A stretch of 64,000 nt of DNA from Duganella sp. CF402 (GCF_900109645.1 NZ_FOBG01000001.1:1984001-2048000), one strand, 5' to 3'. Shown: positions 25,744-35,002, counted from the stretch's first letter. Numbers and translations: made by a program. The notes: generated from the letters alone by a model not told the origin.

Positions 25744-25790
25744 CCTGTGTAGGCTGGGAACATAGTCGTATGTCAGCGTGTTCCTACAGG
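25744..25790. repeat. imperfect inverted repeat between a small gene and the Crp-type gene
   Basis: CCTGTGTAGG-ctg-GGAACA (25744-25762) pairs with TGTTCCTACAGG (25779-25790), leaving a 16-base loop and small bulges. The right arm touches the stop codon of the 80-residue gene at 25784. No T-run follows on the minus strand. It could be a factor-dependent terminator or a regulatory site for the Crp-type gene. Confidence 0.45.
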
Positions 25791-26026
25791 AATTTGTTGG
25801 CGCGCGAGCTTTCTTCGATCATGCGTTCGTCGCGCGAGCGGCGGCGGCCGGGGTTGCGCCGATGTTCCGGTTCGGAAATAACGCGTTTGATGACGTCCTC
25901 GGCCACGCCACGGTGGCTCAGGTATTCGGCCGCGCTCTCGGGGCCAAGCCGGTCGGCCCGCTCGATGCCGGCCTCCACCAGCTCGGCCGATTGATGGTCG
26001 GGGCGGAAAGTTTGCGTGGTAGACAT
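25784..26026 (-). CDS. small hypothetical protein, 80 residues
   Basis: This is a short hydrophilic protein starting MSTTQTFRPDHQSAELVEAGIERADRL. A charged middle (SAAEYLSHRGVAEDVIKRVI) and a strongly basic tail RRNPGRRRSRDERMIEES follow. The start at 26026 is supported by AGGAGG at ideal spacing; the longer frame would cross the hairpins upstream. No domain is recognised. The good ribosome site and protein-like composition support a real gene. An inverted repeat (26038-26062) sits directly before the ribosome site, which might affect its expression. Confidence 0.65.
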   Translation of the reverse strand: MSTTQTFRPDHQSAELVEAGIERADRLGPESAAEYLSHRGVAEDVIKRVISEPEHRRNPGRRRSRDERMIEESSRANKFL

Positions 26027-26037
26027 CGCTGCCTCCT

Positions 26038-26062
26038 GAATTGGGAGAGGGAAATCCAATTC
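26038..26062. repeat. inverted repeat just upstream of the small gene's ribosome site
   Basis: Perfect 7-bp arms GAATTGG and CCAATTC are separated by 11 bases. In the minus-strand transcript the hairpin would end about one base before the AGGAGG of the gene starting at 26026. A role as operator or as a translational control element is possible; nothing more can be said from sequence. Confidence 0.5.
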
Positions 26063-26077
26063 TCGGATTCTACCGCA

Positions 26078-26114
26078 GCGGCCGCCGTGCGGAAACGCAC
26101 GTAGTGGCGGCCGC
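26078..26114. terminator. strong GC hairpin after the esterase gene
   Basis: Nested perfect arms GCGGCCGCC/GGCGGCCGC and GTGCG/CGCAC enclose a GAAA tetraloop-like centre, with five unpaired bases on one side. It starts 7 bases after the esterase stop on the minus strand. There is no T-run, so it is either a hairpin that protects the 3' end or a non-canonical terminator. Confidence 0.5.
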
Positions 26115-26120
26115 GCAACT

Positions 26121-27008
26121 CTACTGCGGCGACGGCACGCCGAGCGGCGCACGGCCGTTGCGCGGGATCAACCAACCGCCGTCGCTGAGCCAGTCGGCCA
26201 GCCGGTCCGGCCAGTGCACGTCGGAAAGCCGCTCCGAGCGCTGGCCCATGTTGAAGGCGTGGTCGGTGTCGGCGTACAGGTGCAGTTCGGCCGATACGCC
26301 GGCGCCTATAAGTTGCTGGTACAGAGTCAGCGCCGGCGGCATGCAGCACTTGTCGGCCGAGCCGGCCACGATGAAGGCCGGCGGCGCGTCCTGCGGCGCC
26401 CTGGCTGGCGAGCCCAGCGGGCCGGGATAGACCAGGATCTGGAAGTCCGGCCGCGCGCTTTGCTTGTCGATAGCGTCCTGACGTACCGGTGGAGATGGCT
26501 CGGGATTGTCCGCCACCAGCGACACCAGCTCGCCGCCGGCCGAGAAGCCCATCACACCCACGCGCTGCGGATCGACGCCATACTCGGCCGCATGGGCGCG
26601 CACCCAGCGCACGGCGCGCCGCAGGTCGGCGGCGGCGTCGTTCTCGATCGAGTAGCTGGAGCCAGAATCGCGCGCCAGCCGGTACTTCAACACGAAGGCC
26701 GTCACGCCGACGCGGTTGAGCGACTTTGCCGCCACCATGCCCTCGTTCTGGAATACCAGCATACGGTGGCCGCCGCCCGGCGCGATGATGACCGCCGCGC
26801 CGTTGGCATGGCGCGGATTGGCCCGCGCCACCGTCAGCGACGGATCGTGGATGTTGCTGACGTAGGTGTTGTCGACTTTCTCCGCTTCGTTGTGGCGTTT
26901 CTCGGCGCCCGGCGCGCCTTCCGGCCACAGCCTGGCCGCCTGCGGCGCCTGCTGCGCGCTGGCTTGCGCGCAAAGCACCATCAGCAAACATGCGAGTTTA
27001 TTGCGCAT
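26121..27008 (-). CDS. secreted alpha/beta-hydrolase, carbohydrate-esterase-like
   Basis: This 295-residue hydrolase has a signal peptide (MRNKLACLLMVLCAQASA). The start at 27008 is preferred over 27065. The oxyanion motif is IIAPGGGHRM, the nucleophile is Ser156 in GFSAGG, Asp219 lies in AGSADK and His250 in DTDHAF. This resembles BD-FAE/acetyl-xylan-esterase-like enzymes in glycan loci. It is the last gene of the gntK-TonB receptor-GntP-beta-helix unit and overlaps the preceding gene by 11 bases. Removal of acetyl or other ester groups from the glycan handled by this locus is the likely role. Confidence 0.82.
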   Translation of the reverse strand: MRNKLACLLMVLCAQASAQQAPQAARLWPEGAPGAEKRHNEAEKVDNTYVSNIHDPSLTVARANPRHANGAAVIIAPGGGHRMLVFQNEGMVAAKSLNRVGVTAFVLKYRLARDSGSSYSIENDAAADLRRAVRWVRAHAAEYGVDPQRVGVMGFSAGGELVSLVADNPEPSPPVRQDAIDKQSARPDFQILVYPGPLGSPARAPQDAPPAFIVAGSADKCCMPPALTLYQQLIGAGVSAELHLYADTDHAFNMGQRSERLSDVHWPDRLADWLSDGGWLIPRNGRAPLGVPSPQ

Positions 27009-30000
27009 GGAATTCTCCTGTCGCGTACAGCGAGTGATGGGTGAGGATGAACAGCGTACGGCCATCGGCGCCGCCGAAGATCAGTTGCAGCGGACGTTCC
27101 GGCACGTCGATGCGGCCGATCTCCTTGCCGTCCGCCGCGTACACGAACACCTGGCCGTTGGCGACGTAGACATTGCCGTTGCGGTCCACCGCCGCGCTCT
27201 CGCCACCGCGATTGGCCGCCAGCTTGAGGTCCGTGATGCCGCCGCCCGCGCCGATCACGCCGCTGAAGGTGCGGTTCTCGGAGCCGTTGGTGAACACCAC
27301 GCGGCCGTTGGCGCCGGCCGACACCAGGCCGTGCGTGTCCAGCGTGTCGGAGAAGCGGTAGCCGAGATGGTCGTTCGGGCCTTGCTTGAACACGCGGTAG
27401 GCAGGCAGCACCAGGCTGCCGTCCGGCGAGACGTATTCACGCGCCTTCGGCTTGGCGACGTCGCGTGCGAACATCTCGGCCAGCGTGGTGAATTCGTAGG
27501 TGTCGAAATTGAGCTGGTCGCGGAACTCGCCGTTCTGCCAGAAGTTCACCGGCACCACCGTACGTGCGCCGGCGTTGGCCTTCACCGGCGTCGGCTTGAT
27601 GATGGTGACCGGGCCGGCCGGCTGCCCGGGATTGAAAGAGTACACCTTGCCTTCCGGCCCGGCCGACGACAGCACCATGATCGCGCCGCTCTTGTCGATG
27701 GCGAGGTTGACCGGATCCAGCGGCGCATCGCGCACCACCGCCAGCCCGCCCTCTTTCGACCAGCTGTAGATGCGGTTGAAACGGCGGTCTACAAAATACA
27801 GTTTGCCCTGAGCGTCCACCGCTGCGCCGGCGATGGAGTAGAAGTCGCCTTCCAGCTTGTCGACCTTGGCCGCCGCGAGCGGGCCGGTGGCGGCGCGCGC
27901 CGGAGCGGCTGCATTGGCCGCCGTGGCAGGGCCGATATCCAGCACCGCGAATTCATGCTCGCGCACTTCCTGCTTGCGCGTCAGATCCTGCAGCGTGTTT
28001 TCGAACGGGTATTTGCTGGCGCGCAGATAGGTATCGCAGCCGTTTTCATCGCAAGTGGCAAAGCCGCTTTCGGCATTCACGTGCACATTGCGGAAGCGGA
28101 TGTCGCCCGAGTTGGTCATCTTCACCGCCGACACGGCCGGCTTGATCGAGCGCGTCACGCGATACGCATGATAGTTAGCGAAGGTGATGTTGCGCGAGTT
28201 GCGGATCTCAAGCGACACCGCATCCATGCCGTCTCGCACCTCCTGCTCCGTTTGCGGCGCGAGGAATTCCCAGTTCTCGACATTATCGAGCACGATCTCG
28301 GCGCGGATGTGGTGCTCGGCCGACAGCTCATACACCTTGCCCGGCGTCTTGGTGTTGGAGACGTAGAAGCCTGCTTGCGCAAAAGTGCTCGGCGTCCAGC
28401 ACGCGACAAACGTCCCGCCACCGCCATCGGTCACCCAGATGCTTGGATACTGACGGTCCCAGTGCAGCGTCGGATCGAAGTTGGCGGATTTCTGATACGG
28501 GTCGCGGCGCTTGCCGTCATACAGCCGCGTGCCGTGGCCGCCCTGGATGCGGATATCGTCCACCAGCGAATCGGCGCCCGCCCTCCACAGCAGTGCCGTG
28601 GCGCGCGGATTGACTTCGCCGGTGGCGAGACCAAAGCCCGTCACGATGGCGTCGCCGCCCTTGGCGCTTTCCAGCAGCGCCTTCGGACCATCGGCGCCGG
28701 CGTAGGCGGCCGAACCATTCGGCAGCACCAGTTGCGTCACGCCCGGATGCAGGCCAATCAGCACCGTGTCCGGTTTCAGCCGGATGGTGTCCTGCACCAT
28801 GTAGAAGCCCTGCGGCAGGTATACCACGCGCTTGCTGTCGATGGCCTTCTGCACCGCCGCCGTGTCGTCGGTCACGCCGTCGCCCACCGCGCCGAAATCA
28901 CGCACGCTGGCCCACTGTTTGGTCGCAGGCAGCGTGCGCATCACCGGTGCGCGCTGCGCCGGCAAGGCTTTCAGTGCTTCGCCCTTGACGTTGGTGGCGA
29001 ACTTGCCGGTGCTGCCAAGGCCCGGCAACATCAAGCCGTAATTGAATTCGCTGATGCGGTAAGCCGCACCGTAGCCTGGCACGGTCTTGCCGCTGTCGCG
29101 GAAGCGCGCGAACACTGGCGTGTTTTTGGCGACCGCGTTATCAAACCCGACCTGCGTGTAGACGTTGTCCTCGTTGCTGATGATGACCGCCGCCTTCGAC
29201 ACGTTCTCGAAGCGCACGTCCTTCCCCCACAGCCAGTCGCCGTAGCCACGGCTGACCTCAATGCCCACCGGCGTGTTGCGGATCGAGGTGTTGATCAGCG
29301 TGAGGCCGGCCTCGTGGCCGCGTATCGCCGCCTCGCGCTGGCCCTCGAAGGAGGAATCCATCAGCGTGTACTGCCAAGCGGGCGAGGTCTTCTCGGTCAG
29401 GATGCCGTAACGGCCGCCGTAGAATTTCAGGTCGAAGCTCTCGTTGCCGACCATGTACACCCCCGCCAGACCAGAGCCGATGTGGAAGTCCATGTGGCTC
29501 AGGTAGGAGTGCTGCGCCGTGCGCAAGCGCACCGCCGCTGCCGCCGGATTGCCGTCGCCGATTTCGATATCCACATTGCTCATGGCCGAATAGAAGGTCG
29601 CCGAATTCGCATCGCGCACGTTCTCGCTGTACGGCACCGCGCTCTTCACCGGCACCGGCACCTTGCCAACCGTGTACTGGTCGCCGCCGGTGAACACCAC
29701 CATGTTGGCCACGCCTTTCTGGAAGCCCGGCGTGTTCGCACCCAGCACCAGCACCGGCCGCGTCGGACCGACGCCGTACAGGCGCACCGCCAGCGGCACC
29801 AGCAGCGAGCGCGTGATGCGGTAGCGGCCGGACGGCAGGAACACCACCCCGCCCTCGCCCTTGTTGGCGGCGGCGTTCAGCGCCTCCTGGATCGCCGCCG
29901 TATCATCGGCACGGCCGTCAGCCACCGCTTTCACCTTAACGGCGCGCGGATCGTCCGGCATGGTCTGGTAGGCCGAAATCGACGCGGCCTGCACCAGCAT

Positions 30001-30048
30001 GGGCGCGGCAAGGGCTGCCGCGGCCAGCATATTCAACATTGGTTTCAT
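26998..30048 (-). CDS. secreted double beta-helix protein (Pectate_lyase_3/GH55-like) with SMP-30-like C-terminal propeller
   Basis: This 1016-residue exported protein starts with a signal peptide ending VQA. Two pectate-lyase-3 type right-handed beta-helix units follow. The first, from about residue 35 to 340, opens DGRADDTAAIQEALNAA. The second, from about 380 to 660, opens DFGAVGDGVTDDTAAVQKAI. Two such units in tandem are the layout of GH55 exo-beta-1,3-glucanases. Residues from about 730 on, with DAQGKLYFVDRRFNRIYSWS and VDRNGNVYVANGQVFVYAADGKEIG, look like an SMP-30/gluconolactonase beta-propeller. The gluconate permease and kinase genes in the same unit fit a product that is gluconate-like. 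The exact glycan is unknown. Confidence 0.8.
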   Translation of the reverse strand: MKPMLNMLAAAALAAPMLVQAASISAYQTMPDDPRAVKVKAVADGRADDTAAIQEALNAAANKGEGGVVFLPSGRYRITRSLLVPLAVRLYGVGPTRPVLVLGANTPGFQKGVANMVVFTGGDQYTVGKVPVPVKSAVPYSENVRDANSATFYSAMSNVDIEIGDGNPAAAAVRLRTAQHSYLSHMDFHIGSGLAGVYMVGNESFDLKFYGGRYGILTEKTSPAWQYTLMDSSFEGQREAAIRGHEAGLTLINTSIRNTPVGIEVSRGYGDWLWGKDVRFENVSKAAVIISNEDNVYTQVGFDNAVAKNTPVFARFRDSGKTVPGYGAAYRISEFNYGLMLPGLGSTGKFATNVKGEALKALPAQRAPVMRTLPATKQWASVRDFGAVGDGVTDDTAAVQKAIDSKRVVYLPQGFYMVQDTIRLKPDTVLIGLHPGVTQLVLPNGSAAYAGADGPKALLESAKGGDAIVTGFGLATGEVNPRATALLWRAGADSLVDDIRIQGGHGTRLYDGKRRDPYQKSANFDPTLHWDRQYPSIWVTDGGGGTFVACWTPSTFAQAGFYVSNTKTPGKVYELSAEHHIRAEIVLDNVENWEFLAPQTEQEVRDGMDAVSLEIRNSRNITFANYHAYRVTRSIKPAVSAVKMTNSGDIRFRNVHVNAESGFATCDENGCDTYLRASKYPFENTLQDLTRKQEVREHEFAVLDIGPATAANAAAPARAATGPLAAAKVDKLEGDFYSIAGAAVDAQGKLYFVDRRFNRIYSWSKEGGLAVVRDAPLDPVNLAIDKSGAIMVLSSAGPEGKVYSFNPGQPAGPVTIIKPTPVKANAGARTVVPVNFWQNGEFRDQLNFDTYEFTTLAEMFARDVAKPKAREYVSPDGSLVLPAYRVFKQGPNDHLGYRFSDTLDTHGLVSAGANGRVVFTNGSENRTFSGVIGAGGGITDLKLAANRGGESAAVDRNGNVYVANGQVFVYAADGKEIGRIDVPERPLQLIFGGADGRTLFILTHHSLYATGEFHAQ

Positions 30049-30052
30049 CTGT

Positions 30053-31402
30053 TTATCCTATGAAGGCAGAAAGAATCAATACGAAAACAAGTCCGAACAC
30101 GCCAACCAGCGTTTCCATCAGCGTCCACGAACGGAAGGTATCCTTCAGCGACAGCCCGAAATACTCCTTGAACATCCAGAAGCCGGAGTCGTTCACATGG
30201 CTGCACATCAAACTGCCGGCGCCGATCGCCAGCACCATCAGCGACGGATCGATACCGGAGGCTTGCACCACCGGCGCCACGATGCCGGCCGCCGTCAACC
30301 CGGCCACCGTCGCGGAGCCGAGGCAAATGCGGATCAGCGTCGCCACCAGCCAGCCCAGTACCAACGGCGGCACCGGCAAAGCGCCCAGCTGCGAACCCAG
30401 TTGCGCGCTGACGCCGGAATCGACCAGCACCTGTTTCAGCGCGCCAGCGCCGGCGATCACCAGCAGGATAGGCGCGATATCACGCAGAGCATCCTGCGCA
30501 CCGGCCATCAGCACCGGCAGCTTCTGGCCGCGCGCCACGCCCAGCGTGAACACCGCCACCACCAAAGCTGCCAGCATCACGATCATCGGATTGGCGACGA
30601 ACGCCACCAGCGATTTCAGCGCCGGATCGGCAATCGGCAGCATGCTGGCGCCTGTGGCGGCGGCCAGCAGCCACACCGGCAGCAGCGCGGTTGCAAAGCT
30701 ATTGAACACGCCGGGCAGCTCGGCCTCGTCGCGCAAGCCGCTGCGGAACATCGGCGCCGGTTCGGCCTTGATGCGCTTGAGCGTCATGGCGAACAGCGGG
30801 CCAGCGATAATCAGCGTCGGCACCGCGACCATCATCCCGTAGAACAGCGTGCGGCCCATATCGGCATGGAACTGCGCCACCAGCGCGGTCGGCGATGGAT
30901 GCGGCGGCAGGAAGCCGTGCGCAATCGACAACCCGGCCAGCAGCGGTATCGCCAGCGCCACCGCCGGCCGTCCGCTCTGGTACACCAGCGAGAACACCAG
31001 CGGCACCAGCAGCACGAAGCCGACGTTGTAGTAGAGCGGGATGCCGGCCACGAAGCCGGTCAGGGTCAGCGCCACCGGCATGCGCGCGGAACCGAACACG
31101 CCGATCAGATAACTGGCGATGCGTTGCGCCGCCCCGCTATCGGCAATCAGCTTGCCGAACACCGCGCCAAGGCAGACGATCACGATCAGCGATCCAAGCA
31201 GATCGCCGATGCCTTTGTCGATGGACTTGGGGATGCTTGCCAGCGGCATTCCCAGCAACAGGGCCGCCAGCAAAGCCGCCGCCACGAACGCCAGCAGCGG
31301 CTGCACCTTGGCCCACGCGATCAGCAGCGTGAGCGTACCGACTGCCAATGCCACGGCAATCAGCGCCCATGCTGCCGGCGTCACCCCGAAGAGCGCGGCC
31401 AT
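30053..31402 (-). CDS. gntP: GntP-family gluconate:H+ symporter
   Basis: This is a 449-residue inner-membrane permease with about 12-14 hydrophobic segments. GntP-family signatures include GIPLYYNVGFVLLVPLVFSL, HGFLPPHPSPTALV and the late segment LGWLVATLIRICLGSATVAGLTAAGIVAPV. It lies between the TonB receptor and the beta-helix protein gene, 3 bases after the receptor stop, and the locus also contains gluconokinase. Gluconate or a related aldonate is the expected substrate. The symbol is used in the family sense; paralogues such as GntT differ little by sequence. Confidence 0.9.
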   Translation of the reverse strand: MAALFGVTPAAWALIAVALAVGTLTLLIAWAKVQPLLAFVAAALLAALLLGMPLASIPKSIDKGIGDLLGSLIVIVCLGAVFGKLIADSGAAQRIASYLIGVFGSARMPVALTLTGFVAGIPLYYNVGFVLLVPLVFSLVYQSGRPAVALAIPLLAGLSIAHGFLPPHPSPTALVAQFHADMGRTLFYGMMVAVPTLIIAGPLFAMTLKRIKAEPAPMFRSGLRDEAELPGVFNSFATALLPVWLLAAATGASMLPIADPALKSLVAFVANPMIVMLAALVVAVFTLGVARGQKLPVLMAGAQDALRDIAPILLVIAGAGALKQVLVDSGVSAQLGSQLGALPVPPLVLGWLVATLIRICLGSATVAGLTAAGIVAPVVQASGIDPSLMVLAIGAGSLMCSHVNDSGFWMFKEYFGLSLKDTFRSWTLMETLVGVFGLVFVLILSAFIG

Positions 31403-31405
31403 CGC

Positions 31406-34378
31406 TTAGAAGCTGTAGCGCATGCCGACGCGGTACACGCGGCCGATCACATCGTACAGCGCCGGGTTGATACCGAAGCTCAGGTTAGTCTGAGGCGCGG
31501 CGGCCGGATCAACGTTGCCGATGTTATCGATCTTGAAGAAGGCCGTGCCCTTGTCCGAGAACTTCCAGCTGCCGCCCAGGTCCACGTAGAAGGCGCCCTT
31601 CATGTGGTTGTTGTAGATGGTCGGATGGATCACGGTCGATACCGGGCAGTTGGTCTGGCACTCGATAAACTCGTTGCTGTACTTGCCGCTGCTGATCCAG
31701 CGCTCGCTCAGGGTCAGGCTGTATTTATCGGTATCCCACGACTGCGACAGCAGGCCTTTCCAGCGCGGCGTGCTCCCCAGATTATTGCCCGCGCCTTCCG
31801 ATGGAATGGTGCCGACTACGCCCGGATCGGTCAGGAAGCTGATGTTACGGGTCAGCAGGCCACGCACGGTGAAGCGGCCCGGCAGGTTCCAGTCCTTCAG
31901 GTTCATGCGGTACGAGGCTTCCAGGTCGTAGCCCTTGCTATGCAGCGAAGCCAGGTTGAAGGCTTGCACCGTCACGTAGTTATTGGTCGACACCGCGTTA
32001 TTGAGCGACATGGCGCCGCAGATTTCCTTGTTACCGGCCACGCACAGATCCACTTCCTGCTGCGCGCTCAGCGACGAGATCACGCCATTGACCTTGATGT
32101 CGAAGTAGTCGACCGACGCGCTGAAGCCCGGCGCCCAGCTTGGACGATCCAGCACAATGCCGAAGATGTTGTTGCGGGCGATTTCAGGACGCAGCTTGGT
32201 GTTGCCCACGGTGCGCTGCTGGATGGTGACGGTGTTGCCCTGATACTGGACGATGTTGTTGACCACCACCGCCGCCGCATACAGCTCGCTCAAGTTAGGC
32301 GCGCGCACGTCTTTCGAGGTGACTGCACGCAAGCGCAGGCCGTCGATGCCGGTCTTCCAGTTGGCGCCCAGCTTCCAGCTTTCCACGTGGCCGGAGGTGC
32401 TGTACTTGGTGTGGCGGTCGGCGACGTTGATGTTCGCCTCGCCCCACGTTGCCGATTTCAGCACCGGCACGTTCAGCTCCAGATAGGCTTCCTTGACGTT
32501 GTAGGTGCCGGAAGCGTTGTGGTAGTTACCGGCGTACCAGTTGTTGCCGACCGTGGAATTCAGGATAGGGTCGGCCGGATACTGCGCGGTGTTAGGCGAA
32601 TCGGCGAAGATGCCATTGCCATATGGGTCGCCGTTGACGCGGTACGACTCGCGGCGCCACTCGGCACCAGTCGCCACGGCAATCGGGCCGGCCCACGATT
32701 CAAACGCTTCGCCGTTGATATTGAAGCTACCCACGTCCTGCTGCTGACGGGTGTGCTGCTGCGGGCCGTTTTGCGGTGCCACGTAGTTCCAGGTCGCCGC
32801 GCTGACCGGCACATTGCCGATGATGTTAAGCGGGACGCAACCGGAAGCGCGTGCCACCTCGTTGCGGCACACGATGCTGCCGTCGGCCAGCTTCACCGCG
32901 TCGATGGCAGCGTTGTAGCGCGCGTTCAGCGTCATGTCGTGCACGATGATGTCGGTGAAGTTGATGCCGCGTTCTACGTAAGCGTCATAAGTCCATTCCT
33001 TGCCGAAGGCCGGGAAGCGGCCATTCGCCCCGACGGTCAGGCGGCGCATTTCGCGGGTCGGATGGACGTTGATATTTTCAGGGAAGATGGCGTTGGCCGT
33101 ACCGTACTGGAAGCTGGTGATGTTATTCGCCGCGCATGCCGCCGCGATGGAAGCCGGCAGGTACGGGTTCGAGCACTGGATGGTCAGGTTGGCGTTCTTG
33201 GCCGCGCCGGGATTCGGCGAGAACTCCGACTTCACTTTGCCGAAGTTGGCGGTGAAGTAGATCTCGTGGTCCGGATTCACATCAAAGCCCACGCGGGTGT
33301 ATGCCACCTGGCGGGTCAGGTCCATCGCCAGGTTGGTGCCGGCGCCCACGCTGCCGCTCAAGTCACCGCCGATGCAGAATGGATTGACGCAGCCGGTGAC
33401 CGCGCCGGTGCCGGTCGGTACGCCGTTGGAGCCATACTGGAACTGGTACGGCTGGCCGTTGGCGCCGAACGCCGTGCCTTGCAGCGGGCCGTTGGTAATC
33501 AGGCCGTACTTGGCGTACTGGTACTGCTGCGCGTGTTCGATGACGGTGTACTGCGGCTTGCCATCGTTGGTCTGTGACAGTGGGCGTACTTGATACGCCG
33601 GATTCTTGTACCACGTACGGCCGTTAGGCCCCACTTCGCCGAAGCCCGGCGACTCGATGCCCTTCTCGCGGCCATATTCCACGCTGCCCGTTACGTGCAG
33701 GCGGTCGTCCATGAAAGCCTTGCCGAAGGCGGCTTGCAGGGTGCCGTTTTTGTCGTCGCTGTAGGTGGTCTGACCGCCTTCGACGTTGAACTTGAAGCCT
33801 TCGTATTTTTTATCGGTGACAAAGTTGACCACGCCGCCGATGGCATCCGAACCATACGATGCGGACGCACCGCCGGTCACCACATCCACGCGCTTGACCA
33901 GCAGCTGCGGGAACTGGCTTACGTCAGTCACGCCGGTGACGTTGGCGCCGACCACGCGCTGGCCGTCCAGCAGCGTCAGGGTGCGGATCGGGCCGAGGCC
34001 GCGCAGGCTCAGGGAGCTCAGGCCCTGGATGCCGCTGGAGGTGCTGTTGGTGCTGGTGGTGCGGCCGGTGCTGCCCTGCAGTGCAGGCAGTTCGGCGATG
34101 GCGTTGAACAGGTTAGGCTTGGCGGTCTTGGCCAGGTCGTCGGAACTCAGTACGGTGGTCGGCGTCGGCTGGGTGAAGCCGCGCGCCGAGATGCGCGAGC
34201 CCGATACGGTCACCACGTTGTCAACCTTGGCTTCCGGTTCGGTGGCGGCAGCGGCAGGTGCGTCGGCTTGCTGGGCCTCCGCGACTTGCTGTGCGTGGGC
34301 CGCCGTGATGGCGATCCAGCTGCAAGCGCTGGCCACGGCCAGGCGCATGATGGTGTTACGGGTAGTCAGTGTAGTCAT
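31406..34378 (-). CDS. TonB-dependent outer-membrane receptor
   Basis: This is a 990-residue receptor with a signal peptide ending AHAQ and a TonB-box-like VDNVVTVSGSRIS. Its plug domain has LRGLGPIRTLTLLDGQRVVG and GGASASYGSDAIGGVVNF, and a large barrel ends VGMRYSF. It is encoded directly after gntK and before the GntP permease, so it belongs to the same saccharide-utilisation unit. It probably imports an oligosaccharide or aldonate-containing fragment across the outer membrane. The barrel is larger than siderophore receptors, which fits the carbohydrate group. Confidence 0.92.
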   Translation of the reverse strand: MTTLTTRNTIMRLAVASACSWIAITAAHAQQVAEAQQADAPAAAATEPEAKVDNVVTVSGSRISARGFTQPTPTTVLSSDDLAKTAKPNLFNAIAELPALQGSTGRTTSTNSTSSGIQGLSSLSLRGLGPIRTLTLLDGQRVVGANVTGVTDVSQFPQLLVKRVDVVTGGASASYGSDAIGGVVNFVTDKKYEGFKFNVEGGQTTYSDDKNGTLQAAFGKAFMDDRLHVTGSVEYGREKGIESPGFGEVGPNGRTWYKNPAYQVRPLSQTNDGKPQYTVIEHAQQYQYAKYGLITNGPLQGTAFGANGQPYQFQYGSNGVPTGTGAVTGCVNPFCIGGDLSGSVGAGTNLAMDLTRQVAYTRVGFDVNPDHEIYFTANFGKVKSEFSPNPGAAKNANLTIQCSNPYLPASIAAACAANNITSFQYGTANAIFPENINVHPTREMRRLTVGANGRFPAFGKEWTYDAYVERGINFTDIIVHDMTLNARYNAAIDAVKLADGSIVCRNEVARASGCVPLNIIGNVPVSAATWNYVAPQNGPQQHTRQQQDVGSFNINGEAFESWAGPIAVATGAEWRRESYRVNGDPYGNGIFADSPNTAQYPADPILNSTVGNNWYAGNYHNASGTYNVKEAYLELNVPVLKSATWGEANINVADRHTKYSTSGHVESWKLGANWKTGIDGLRLRAVTSKDVRAPNLSELYAAAVVVNNIVQYQGNTVTIQQRTVGNTKLRPEIARNNIFGIVLDRPSWAPGFSASVDYFDIKVNGVISSLSAQQEVDLCVAGNKEICGAMSLNNAVSTNNYVTVQAFNLASLHSKGYDLEASYRMNLKDWNLPGRFTVRGLLTRNISFLTDPGVVGTIPSEGAGNNLGSTPRWKGLLSQSWDTDKYSLTLSERWISSGKYSNEFIECQTNCPVSTVIHPTIYNNHMKGAFYVDLGGSWKFSDKGTAFFKIDNIGNVDPAAAPQTNLSFGINPALYDVIGRVYRVGMRYSF

Positions 34379-34417
34379 GGTCAGTCTCCAGTCTAATTAT
34401 TTTGATTTTTTTACTAC

Positions 34418-34918
34418 TTACTTCTGCTCCCGGATCTGCGTCACCAGTTCCGTGGGCGGTGTTTCGATATCGAGCGTGATGCCTGCTTCATCGGGTTGCA
34501 GCGGTTCCAGATCGCGGAACTGGCTGTCCAGAAGAGAGGTCGGCATGTAGTGGCCGACGCGCGCCTGCATGCGCGCGGCGATCAATTCTTTGGGACCGTT
34601 CAGGTGCGCGAAGCGCAGCGCCGGATCGCCCAGGCGCAGCAGGTCGCGGTAGCGGCGTTTGAGCGAGGAGCAGGAAATCACCAGGCCTTCGCCGCGCAGC
34701 CGCGCCGCGCTGACCTGCGCCTGCAGCGCCAGCAGCCAGTCGGCGCGGTCGTCGTCGTTCAGCGCCTGGCCGGCCGACATCTTGGCCACGTTGGCGGGCG
34801 GATGGTACTGGTCGCCCTCGACGAAAGGCACGCCATTCGCCGTCGCCAGCGCTTGTCCGACCGTGCTCTTGCCGCAGCCGCTCACGCCCATTACCACCCA
34901 ACGGATACTCTGCTGCAT
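34418..34918 (-). CDS. gntK: gluconokinase
   Basis: This is a 166-residue carbohydrate kinase of the GntK P-loop family, producing 6-phosphogluconate. Walker A is GVSGCGKST at residues 11-19. FVEGDQYHPPANVAKMSAGQALNDDDRADWL and SCSSLKRRYRDLLR are diagnostic. The predicted start at 34918 has GGAG six bases upstream; in-frame TTG (34930) and ATG (34924) alternatives are too close to that site. It leads the minus-strand unit, with a LacI-type operator-like palindrome a few bases upstream. It feeds imported gluconate to the Entner-Doudoroff or pentose phosphate route. Confidence 0.93.
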   Translation of the reverse strand: MQQSIRWVVMGVSGCGKSTVGQALATANGVPFVEGDQYHPPANVAKMSAGQALNDDDRADWLLALQAQVSAARLRGEGLVISCSSLKRRYRDLLRLGDPALRFAHLNGPKELIAARMQARVGHYMPTSLLDSQFRDLEPLQPDEAGITLDIETPPTELVTQIREQK

Positions 34919-34935
34919 CCACATCTCCAAGGTTA

Positions 34936-34949
34936 GATAGCGCTAACAT
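34936..34949. promoter_or_regulatory. LacI-family operator-like site upstream of gntK
   Basis: GATAGCGCTAACAT is centred on the palindrome TAGCGCTA and lies 18 bases upstream of the chosen gntK start. The GCGC-centred form is typical of LacI/GntR-type sugar-acid repressor sites. A similar pair of sites lies at 35003-35026. No LacI-family gene is in the window. Confidence 0.55.
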
Positions 34950-35002
34950 ATCGTTTTAAAAAAATAGATGCGAAACAATTGCATCTACCTAGTGATTTTT
35001 TT

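Noticed and set aside
26866-30063. 1065-codon plus-strand open frame
   Set aside because: It is antisense to the beta-helix/propeller gene, rich in His/Arg/Ala with no domain pattern. It is a GC-codon shadow.
29999-33577. 1192-codon plus-strand open frame
   Set aside because: It is antisense to GntP and a TonB receptor. Its composition (His-Arg-Gln-rich, no motifs) marks it as a shadow in spite of its length.
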